From positions 2,501-13,209 of the forward strand of contig JADHZB010001415.1 of NCBI GenBank assembly GCA_015657535.1: a stretch of DNA of 10,709 nt, given 5' to 3'. The stretch's first letter is position 1. Each line of letters starts with the position of its first letter. Shown here in pieces: positions 1-7,500 of this stretch. The notes beneath the pieces are model-generated. The model worked only from the letters and a program-made list of their open reading frames with translations, made no database searches and had not been told where the DNA came from. Source of the DNA: Nephromyces sp. MM_2019 (Eukaryota > Apicomplexa > Aconoidasida > Nephromycida). Both the position numbers and the translations under genes were made by a program.

Positions 1-367
1 AGAAGGGGGAGAAGAAGGTGGTGAAGAAGAGGGAGAAGGGGGAGAAAATAGAGACGAAGATGAAGAAACGCTGGAAGAACATCCAGTCAGTTCTCAGGGA
101 AGACTAAAGCATACAATAAACATTGCAAATTGCCTCAATAACCATAGTTTAGATTGAAAACTAACATAAACATTGAAATATGATAAATACACATTGATGG
201 ATAGTACACACAAGCACATTGCAATACTTGGCACATACACTAGTAGATGGAAAACATACATTGATGGACGGCAAACACACATCACAACACACACAACACC
301 CCAGACACAACACACAACAAAATACCATACAAAAGACACATCAAACTCACACAACACACAAACTCAC
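1..367 (-). other. RAD1: RAD1 intron 4, 5' portion, reaching the window edge
   Basis: It starts with GTGAGT directly after codon 167. The sense strand is GT-rich at about 240-367 and becomes pyrimidine-rich at 1-80 (GA-rich on the plus strand), which looks like a tract leading to an acceptor beyond the window. No further RAD1 exon was recognised in these bases. Confidence 0.6.
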
Positions 368-2404
368 ATCAGAAACTTCTAATGTTTTTATCACACACTC
401 AGATATTCCATCAGAACCTCCGCTAAGAAGAGAGTGTGAGGATAAGCCTCCTCCCTTGGATATCGAATCAGAGTCATCCTGAAGAAGCAGCCTAAGTAGT
501 CCCTCTGAGGCAGCGTAGTATAGCTTTAACTTTGCCTGTACACACAAAAGGCATATGTGGAAAGAGCTTCAATAGTAGAGGTGTATGTATGTCTCCTCTA
601 TTCGGAGCTCAATCAACCTCACACAGACTTAATAGCAGTGTAAATACAGAGAATACTGCACAAGAACTACTTACTGGGTGAATAGAGTTCTAGAGAAGAA
701 TGTATAGCGAGAGATGAAGTCAGTGTACATAGACTGGTGATGATAAGCAAGAGGGGGAAGTGGAAGCACACACACATAAAAAGTTTAAATATATACAGAA
801 GCGCAGTTTGAGAAGCACAAAGAAACATCATTAAAGAATCACACAAGCACATATACAGCAGTATACCCACTAGCACATACAGAGCAGCATACCTACATAA
901 TCCCATACTTTTTAATGCAACAACACACGCCAGTATACCTACCAGAACATACTTCTCAACACACCCGCGTACACAAGCACAAGCATCATCCCACACTTCA
1001 CAACATATATCAGCACACACACACACACATCATCCCACACACACGATTACCTGAGTTCCGAATAACAAAAGAGAGTTTATCATAGCCTGTAAAGGTATCA
1101 TAAAGGAGCAATGGGAGGAGCCTAGCTCTGGTGGTGTGTAACGAAACTCCTTGAAGAAGCCCTTGTTGATCCAAACATCCGCATAAACATCCCTACCTTT
1201 AGAAACAGTTCTGAATTTTATGCCTTCAAACATCAAAAAAAGCGAAAATATACTGGAGTTTGACGTTGCGGGAGAGAATAGGGTTAGAAAGCTCACACAC
1301 ACAAGAGAGAGAGCTTTAAGAGAGAGAGCTTTACAAACGAGATAGAGATTCATAAACACGAGAAAGAGATTGACACAAAAAAGAGACAGCTTCAGACACT
1401 ACAAAGAGCTGCATGCACAAGAGAAAAATGACTGCACGCACTAAAAAGAGAGATGGTTTTTCCCTGTAGTGAGCATCATACGTATGTACATACAGCCACT
1501 TAGCAGCGATTACACACACGCATTAAGTTTTTCTTGACCATATTCACATACCTTGTTCGCTGATAGTAGTATATAGGTAACAAAGCTCAGAAGCAGAGCC
1601 TGTGGAAGTATCACCAGTGTGTCCGGAGATTCCATAGCCTTTTAAATAGTGAAGTTAAGACAAAGAGAAGAAGGAAAACGCTATAATTAGCATAGCGTGT
1701 GCTGCGTTAACGTATGTGTGGCAAAAAACTAGACTTAAAAAGGTTAAGGAAGGTGTTTTCTAAGCCCAAAAATTACTTCATCTTCATCCTTCAACTGCTT
1801 CTCTTGAGATGCACACACATGTTCTTCTAGGTATACACACGCGTACGTAATCCTCTAAGAATACAAAAACACACACGATCTTCTAAGAAAATGCACACAC
1901 AACATGCTTATATGAAATTATCTGTGAATATTGCTTAAACCAAAACCTGAAGTGAAAACATGCTAATCTTGCAAATAGGTCTACAAAAAAATGCGTGAAA
2001 CCCACACACACACGAAACTACCAAATCTTTAGAGATACACAAGACTCCCTCGTCCACATCCACACACCAAACTACCAAATTTACATACACACAGAAAGCT
2101 ACCAAATCTCTAGATACCCAAAAATCTCTCAAACCCACACACTAATTTACATATTCCAGCTCACACACTCCAAGCAACTACCCTAATCAAACACAGACAT
2201 ACATATACACATCCTACAGTGAGTGTATACACACTAGATTGTATTTAAAGATTCGCAAGAGAAGGCAATCATCTCATTTTCAAGCACCTCACCAGGTTGT
2301 AGTACAGAAACCAAAGAGATAAACTCGCCGACTTTATCGAGTGTGCAGGCAACCATTTCTCCCTTTGGAAAGGCAGAATCCCCTCCCTCTACATCAAGCT
2401 CCAT
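368..2404 (-). CDS. RAD1: RAD1-like 9-1-1 checkpoint clamp subunit, 5' part, four exons, continues off the left edge
   Basis: Rad1 forms a ring with Rad9 and Hus1 that is loaded onto damaged DNA by Rad17-RFC and activates the ATR-type checkpoint in the nucleus. Exons on the minus strand are 2404-2293, 1599-1552, 1223-1051 and 535-368. Donors are GTGAGG, GTATGT, GTAATC and GTGAGT; acceptors are CCACAG, TTGAAG and GTACAG. Intron phases are 1, 1, 0 and 0, all matching, giving 167 residues. Similarity to human RAD1 is seen by eye: VACTLDKVGEF (residues 18-28) against VASLDNVRNL, EQGIKF (52-57) against KNGIKV, INKGFFKEF against IQAGIFQEF, and LKLYYAA then LLRLLLQDD against LRMCYQG then PLMLFLEE. 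The ATG at 2404 is the first in frame after an upstream stop and gives a leader about as long as the human one. Residues 131-152 form a Ser/Gly-rich loop longer than in human. Human RAD1 has 282 residues, so roughly 40% is missing. A PCNA-like clamp of another type is less likely. Confidence 0.87.
536..1050 (-). other. RAD1: RAD1 intron 3 (515 nt)
   Basis: It runs from GTAATC after the conserved LLFGTQ to GTACAG before LKLYY, both phase 0. The plus strand is CA-rich at about 760-1045 and carries degenerate repeats of CAGTATACC. A pyrimidine-tract acceptor and a GTAAGT donor near 672-731 bracket a 59-nt block that could be an alternative exon, but including it would break the frame. Confidence 0.72.
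1224..1551 (-). other. RAD1: RAD1 intron 2 (328 nt)
   Basis: It runs from GTATGT to TTGAAG. The sense strand is strongly pyrimidine-rich, with CTCTCTCT blocks at about 1303-1332 (a near-direct repeat of AGAGAGAGCTTTA on the plus strand) and a run of seven T at 1235-1241, close to the acceptor. The unspliced reading frame through 1224-1359 is intronic. Confidence 0.75.
1552..1599 (-). other. RAD1: RAD1 exon 2, a 48-nt micro-exon
   Basis: This exon lies between a CCACAG acceptor and a GTATGT donor and starts and ends in phase 1. It encodes SASELCYLYTTISEQ plus the two split glycines. The last residues complete the strand before the conserved GIKF motif encoded by exon 3. Skipping it would keep the frame but delete a core beta-strand of the clamp fold. 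Confidence 0.78.
1600..2292 (-). other. RAD1: RAD1 intron 1 (693 nt)
   Basis: It runs from GTGAGG after residue 37 to CCACAG before exon 2. The sense strand is GT-rich (CA-rich on the plus strand, mainly 1810-2180). The plus strand holds a loosely repeated block around 2010-2130 in which CTACCAAAT(C/T)T occurs three times. The 10-bp palindrome GTGTATACAC lies at 2223-2232. No other exon was recognised in it. Confidence 0.75.
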
Positions 2405-2490
2405 AGCTTTCACATGGCCAATCAAAAAGTGATGTGAAGATGAAGATGGTTTTAAGTTATGAAACAGTACAGATCAAGAGAAGACGGCCA

Positions 2491-2679
2491 AAATAGGCGA
2501 AGATGAAGAAGTGGGAAATGTACCAGAAATTTCACCTTTTTTTGATGTTTTTCGCCAGAATTTGGATAAACTAATTAAAGATGAAGAAGTGGGAAGTTTA
2601 CCAGAAACGAAAACTTTATTTTCATTTTTTTTCACGACAAAACATATAAACTAATTGAAGATGAAGAAGCACAAATTCC
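2491..2679 (+). repeat. Degenerate tandem unit of about 79 nt
   Basis: AGATGAAGAAG recurs at 2501, 2579 and 2659, spacings of 78 and 80 nt. The first two copies continue with TGGGAARTKTACCAGAAA. Copies two and three are preceded by ATAAACTAATTRA. Between these anchors the copies differ. One plus-strand frame stays open across the first two copies, reading GEDEEVGNVPE and later KLIKDEEVGSLPE, then stops near 2650. There is no in-frame ATG at its beginning. Confidence 0.55.
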
Positions 2680-3015
2680 ACAAAAAAGCACAAATCCCAC
2701 GTTTTCCAATGAAATAAAAGCACTCGTAAAGAAGCTAGAAGCTCCTAAAATTAGCTCAGATCATCGAATTTTTGTATAGAAAGGTTTAAAGTCGCTAAAA
2801 TACAGTGAAAAACCTGGAAACATTAAGGAAATTATAAGAAAAAATGATAAAATAATAAAAAAAATTGCAAAAAACAAAAGGATGAAGAAGTAGAGACTTT
2901 TTGCAGAATGAAGACGAACTTTCGCACTTGGAGGTTTTAGAGTCAGAGAAGTAAAGAACTGCTTATAGCGGTGAAAAAGCATGAAAAGACGGCAATTTAG
3001 CGGAAAATAGCTTCT

Positions 3016-3133
3016 ATGGATGAAACAGTTGAAATCCTCTTTAGCAGGAAGTTTTTATTGAGAATTCGCTCTTTTCTAGAGAATAGTGAAAACTTTAAGC
3101 TTATAGAAAATGAAGATTATCTAAGAGGAGGGA
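3016..3133 (+). CDS. Weak candidate first exon of an unrecognised protein
   Basis: From an ATG at 3016 the frame encodes 39 residues of ordinary composition, beginning MDETVEILFSRKFLL and including FKLIENEDYL. It ends at a good donor, GTAAGG at 3134. Beyond that point the frame runs into CA-rich low-complexity sequence. I do not recognise the protein and found no second exon. FKLIENEDYL resembles LDKLIKDEEV from the repeat at 2560-2600, so this may be a decayed copy of the same repeat rather than a gene. Confidence 0.2.
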
Positions 3134-3152
3134 GTAAGGGAAGAGGGAACAC

Positions 3153-3229
3153 ACGGGAATGCACACATACGGAAGGCAGACACTACGGGAATGCACACAC
3201 GCAGAATATAAACATACGGGAATGCACAC
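3153..3229 (+). repeat. Three-copy repeat of about 32 nt
   Basis: ACGGGAATGCACAC occurs exactly at 3153-3166, 3185-3198 and 3216-3229, spaced 32 and 31 nt apart. The intervening sequence is variable and CA-rich. Confidence 0.7.
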
Positions 3230-3670
3230 GCAGGAGAGCACACACACAGAAAGCACACACGCAGCCATACAATTCACGAAAACACTACACACACAGACGA
3301 CACACAAACATGACACGCTCACACACGCATGGCATACGCGCAAACACACTCGCACAAACACAGCTACACGCACACACGGATATACATGCTTTAGTATGAA
3401 CGTGGAGTACGTGCACACACGCCAGGAAGATTGGGTCAGCAGCACACACACAAATTCTCAATACAGATGCACTGCCACGCGCAGAACATACACCAGCCTT
3501 TCGCTATAAATCACTAACACACAAAGTCTTTGTCTAAAGCTTTACCGACCCTTAAGCATCTAGTCATTAAGCACACACTAACAACATACACAACCTAGTA
3601 TCAAGCATTAAGATACTATCAGCTATGCCCATCTTCTCACACACACAGCAACACACACCTCAGCACACCT

Positions 3671-3785
3671 AATAGCAATCCCAAACTCAGACACATTAGT
3701 AATCCCCAACACACACACAATAGCAATCCCCAGCACAACGCAATAGCTATCCCCAACAAGCACACAATAGCTATCCCCAACACAC
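3671..3785 (+). repeat. Five-copy minisatellite of about 24 nt
   Basis: Variants of AATAGCAATCCCCAACAC start near 3671, 3697, 3719, 3742 and 3766, spaced 22 to 26 nt. The last two copies read AATAGCTATCCCCAAC. The period is irregular, so no single reading frame is preserved. Confidence 0.75.
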
Positions 3786-4012
3786 ATTGAAGGCGATATG
3801 CATGCTGCCTCACGAACACACGCCTTCAAAGCCTACCGCAATACATCAACCCTTCCACCTGACACACATAAACAAACAAACAAACAAACACACACACACA
3901 CACAAAACCGCGCACACAAGGCTCACCAACTGCATAATCGCTGAACTTCTCAGAATATGCATACCGAGCACACACACACGCACACACATTTTTATACATC
4001 CAAACATCTTAT

Positions 4013-4500
4013 AATGAGGAAGTCTTCGGCGGTCTTCACGAAGTTGACTGCGAAGAAGTTGTTTAACAAGTAATTCGCCGTCGATGCTGCTGATTTCTTC
4101 TCCTCCTCCTCCTAATTTTTGAGTTTTTCTTCATCTTCTTCTTCTTCTTCTTCATCTTCTTCATCTTTTTCCTCATCTTCTTCTTCTTCCTACTTTTCTA
4201 CTTCCTCTTCATACAACTTTTGTCGTCACCACACACTTATGGGCACTCCCTCTTCATCACCCCCCTCCCCCATCCCCTCAAGATTCTGCGATAATGCGAT
4301 GCCTTCAAGTGGCAATCACAGCCTACATTGAAGGACCCCTCGATGCCTGCCTTGAAAGTTTAGGCTTCTGATATTTTCTCTTCTTTTGCAGTAATATACC
4401 TTCTCTTTGCCTCTACCGATACTTTCTCAACCCTCACACACGCACACCCGTATAAGAAACACTAGGAAAGAGAGAGATTTTTAACTCTACTGTGGTGAAG
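4013..4500 (+). other. NOP58 5' flank and leader
   Basis: This segment leads into the NOP58 start codon. It contains the TTC/TCC tract listed separately and a pyrimidine-rich stretch with a possible acceptor at TTTTGCAG (4384-4391), so a 5' UTR intron is possible. The bases just before the ATG are GTGAAG. I see no convincing TATA box. Confidence 0.45.
4093..4205 (+). repeat. TTC/TCC trinucleotide-rich microsatellite
   Basis: Imperfect runs of TCC and TCT/TCA cover 4093-4113 and 4125-4205, separated by a short AT-rich gap. The plus strand would read as poly-serine and the minus strand as poly-Glu/Asp. Neither has coding context. It is a long polypurine/polypyrimidine tract 300-400 nt upstream of NOP58. 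Confidence 0.75.
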
Positions 4501-7500
4501 ATGTTGATCTTAATAGAGACTGCCGCTGGATACGGCCTCTTCAAGGTGAAAGATAGCAAGCTGCTTTCAATGGATGTTGATTCGCTATGTGAGACTCTCT
4601 CTGAATCTTCAAACATTCGCGATAGGTGGGTTTCTCTGCTGTTTCAGCGATGGTTTTCTTAGAGGGTGGGGAGTTTTTTGTGCGCCAAAATCGGGTAGTT
4701 ATTGTGTGGAAAAAGTGGGTTTGGTAGTGAACTATGTGCGTGTGAGAGTTAGTTTTCTCCTTTGGGGGGTGGATGGGGTTAGGTTGAAGGAATGGAATGG
4801 TTGGTTCTGTTGGGGATGGATGAGGCTGCAGCGTGAAATTCAGTGTATGTGTTTGTTTTCATGTGTGTGTGTGTGGGAGTTTTGATGTGCGCGTGGTTGC
4901 GTGTGTTTTTGTCTTCATGTGTTTGTTTGTATGTGGTTTTTTTGTTTGTTTTCGTCTTTATTTGTCTGGGTGATTGCTCTTCATCGCCAGCTTCATATGT
5001 ATATATTTTCGTCTTCTCGCCTCCATCTCCCGCTTCACTTCAAATAATCGCAGTCTCCTGCTTCTTTACTTTGCCTAAACCTAACGAAGCCTACTTTACT
5101 GGTGGAGAGAGAAAATGACCATCATTTCACACGCACTTCTTCTCAAGTGTATGTACACTCAATCTAAGCCTAGTATAGCGAAAAACCCCTAGAGAAAGAG
5201 AAAGAAATCCTCTTATTTCGCACTCTCTCCTACTTAAGTGTAACTACACCCAGCTTTCTAAGCTCATAAAAGCAAATCACCATGTTTTTCCCTCTTTTGC
5301 CTGCAGAATCTCTCTTCACGCATTCACTAAGTTTGATCAGACTAACGAAGCTATTGAAGAGGTAAACTCCATGCTGGAGTCAAAGCTAGGCAAGAAGCTC
5401 TCGGGTTTTTTGAAGAAGAATATTGTAAAGATGGGAATAACAGATCAATTGGCTGTGTGTGATAAGGCTCTTGGAGCTGCTATCAAAGAGAAGTTTAAGA
5501 TAGACATAGCCTTTAACGCTACAACCCATGAACTCATACGAGGAGTCAGAGCTCAGTTAGCTGAGTTAATAGATGGACTGAGTGAAAAAGGTTGGGCTTT
5601 TGGGAGGGAGGGGGGGGTTCTTGGGGGGTGTAGGGGATTTTGGGATGTGTGTTGTTGAGGTGTGTGTGTAACTTGGTGTTTATTGTGTGTCATTGATTTT
5701 CCGTGTGTCATGTGCTGTTTTTTTTCCAGTTGCGTGTGTGTTGCTAGTGTGTTTCTCTAAATATGTGATTAAGTCCAGGTATATACAATCAACGCTGTGC
5801 CGCTGCATTTGTGGTGGGAACTAGTTTTTGTAAGCTGAGATAGATGCCTATGCGTGTTACTTCAGTTGCGAAAAAAACCCCGCCATATCTCATACACCAG
5901 TGTACGTACACGCACTCCTTTCGTTATGAAAACCAAGAAAGAAATTTGTTTTTGGTAGTTTTATTTGTATTGTTCTCATGTCTTCTTCATTTAATGTGTG
6001 TGTATGCTAAATTTCTTTCTTGAACACAGAGATAATGCCGATGTCGCTAAGTCTCGCACACTCACTGAGTCGCTTCCGTTTGAAGTTCAGTCCAGACAAG
6101 GTAGACACTATGATAGTTCAAGCTATAGGTGAGTCTACAAGGAAATGTCTGAAGAAGATGAGGGAGGAGTTAATTGCCCGAAATTGGGTGCTTTTTTCAG
6201 ATGAAAAAGTCAAGAAAAGATGCTTTTAGGGCTATAATCTCAGGAAGAAATGAAAATGGGGGTTTTCTGGTACTTTGTGTGTGTGTGGGTGTATGTCCTT
6301 GGTTGCCTCTCCAGGAGAAATCGTGTGTGCTTGCATGTTTGGTTTGTTTTTCAGAGGTATGTTGTATATGTGTGTGTTTTGTTGCATTCTCGCCATACCC
6401 GAAACCCACGGTCTACTCGAACCACCACCCTCTACGCATACCACAGAAAAACACACCCCCCACATACATATCTGCCACACACATCACGCACACCTCCAAC
6501 ACACATCATGCACACCTCCAACACACATCATGCACACCTCCAACACACATCATGCACACCTCCAACACACATCACGCACGCTTCCTGTACATAAAACACA
6601 ATAACACCCCCCCACTACCCCCCCTTCAACCCCCCTTACCCCTCCCACACACACAGGCCTCTTGGATGATTTAGATAAGGAGCTCAACAACTTTGCTATG
6701 AGATTAAAAGAATGGTATGGATGGCACTTTCCTGAGTTAGCGAAGATTTGCCCAGAAAATCTCGTGTACGCTAAGTTAACCAAGGCTATAGGCTTTAGAT
6801 CGAACACACAAAATGTTGATTTGAAGGGTATACTAGATGAAGGCACAGAGGCTGATGTCAAGGCAGCTGCTGAGGTTTCTATGGGCACTGAAATTGCTGA
6901 TGATGATCTGGAGAATATCCTTGAGCTTGCAGATCGTGTGGAAGAGCTAGCAGAGTATAGAGTGGAGCTTTCCAGCTATCTAAAGTATCGTATGAACACA
7001 CTAGCTCCTAATCTTACTCATATGGTAATAGGTGGAGTGTGTGGGTGGGGGAGGTGGGGGGTGAAGTTGATGTGTGTGTGGGATTGGAGTGAAGTTTGCA
7101 AGTAATAAGTTTGCAATGGACTTGATGCATGTATGCGGTCGGTGTTTAGCTGATATGCATTAGTTTTTGAGTGTATGAGAACTTGTTTTTGTTTTGCAGT
7201 GTGGTTGCTTTGACCCTACTAAGAACCTCCTCATCGGTGTACATACACCCCCCTAATCAGAGCATATTCCCTTGTGTATGCACACCATCCTACTTAGAGT
7301 ATCTTCAGGTGTGTACGCACACATCCCCACTGAGAACCTTTTCATCGGTGTAAATCTTCTTCCCTAATGAGAACATCTTCGATTATGATAACACGCCAAC
7401 CTACTGAGAACTGCCTCTCCGGTGTACGTACACCGCTCTAAAAAACTCTTTCTTAATGTCTTTATGCGATGAGTGTGCTGTGTGTGTGTGCCTCTTCTTC

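Larger units (their letters stand above)
2405..3149. other. AT-rich intergenic region upstream of RAD1
   Basis: This is the RAD1-proximal part of the divergent intergenic region. It is rich in A and T, with several GATGAAGAAG motifs. It probably includes the RAD1 promoter and 5' UTR, but no TATA box or initiator can be assigned with confidence. It contains the repeated unit and the weak candidate exon listed separately. Confidence 0.5.
3150..4012. repeat. CA-rich low-complexity block with minisatellites
   Basis: About 860 nt of plus-strand sequence dominated by CACA, ACGC and ACAAAC motifs, including (ACAA)n and (CA)n at about 3870-3903. Frames on both strands here are open only because CA/GT repeats lack stop codons. 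Their His/Thr-rich and Cys/Val-rich translations are not credible proteins. It may be an intergenic spacer or an unspliced leader region. Confidence 0.75.

Noticed and set aside
2..157. Plus-strand Glu/Gly-rich frame ending in TGA, like an acidic C-terminus
   Set aside because: It lies opposite RAD1 intron 4 and is explained by a GA-rich tract that is pyrimidine-rich on the sense strand; there is no start or splice support.
1224..1359. Upstream extension of the minus-strand frame that contains RAD1 exon 3
   Set aside because: It is a pyrimidine-rich acceptor tract translated as Ser/Leu/Phe-rich sequence; the TTGAAG acceptor at 1224-1229 gives consistent phase.
1552..1635. Minus-strand ATG-led frame beginning MESPDTLVILPQ as an alternative RAD1 first exon
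   Set aside because: It ends at the GTATGT donor in phase 0, which does not match exon 3. The 48-nt exon in the other frame joins in phase 1 on both sides and restores the EQGIKF motif, and exon 1 at 2293-2404 supplies the conserved VACTLDKV segment.
3159..3509. His/Thr-rich plus-strand and Cys/Val-rich minus-strand frames in the CA block
   Set aside because: CA/GT repeats lack stop codons, so long open frames are expected by chance. The same applies to frames at 173-482, 667-1026, 3623-4014, 4843-5118, 6174-6604, 7700-8011 and 8217-8617.
4119..4331. Serine-rich frame, and the matching minus-strand Glu/Asp-rich frame
   Set aside because: Both are translations of a TTC/TCC microsatellite with no coding context.
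7216..7437. CRISPR-like regular array
   Set aside because: The whole 37-nt unit repeats with no unique spacers, it lies in a spliced intron of a eukaryotic gene, and there are no cas genes.
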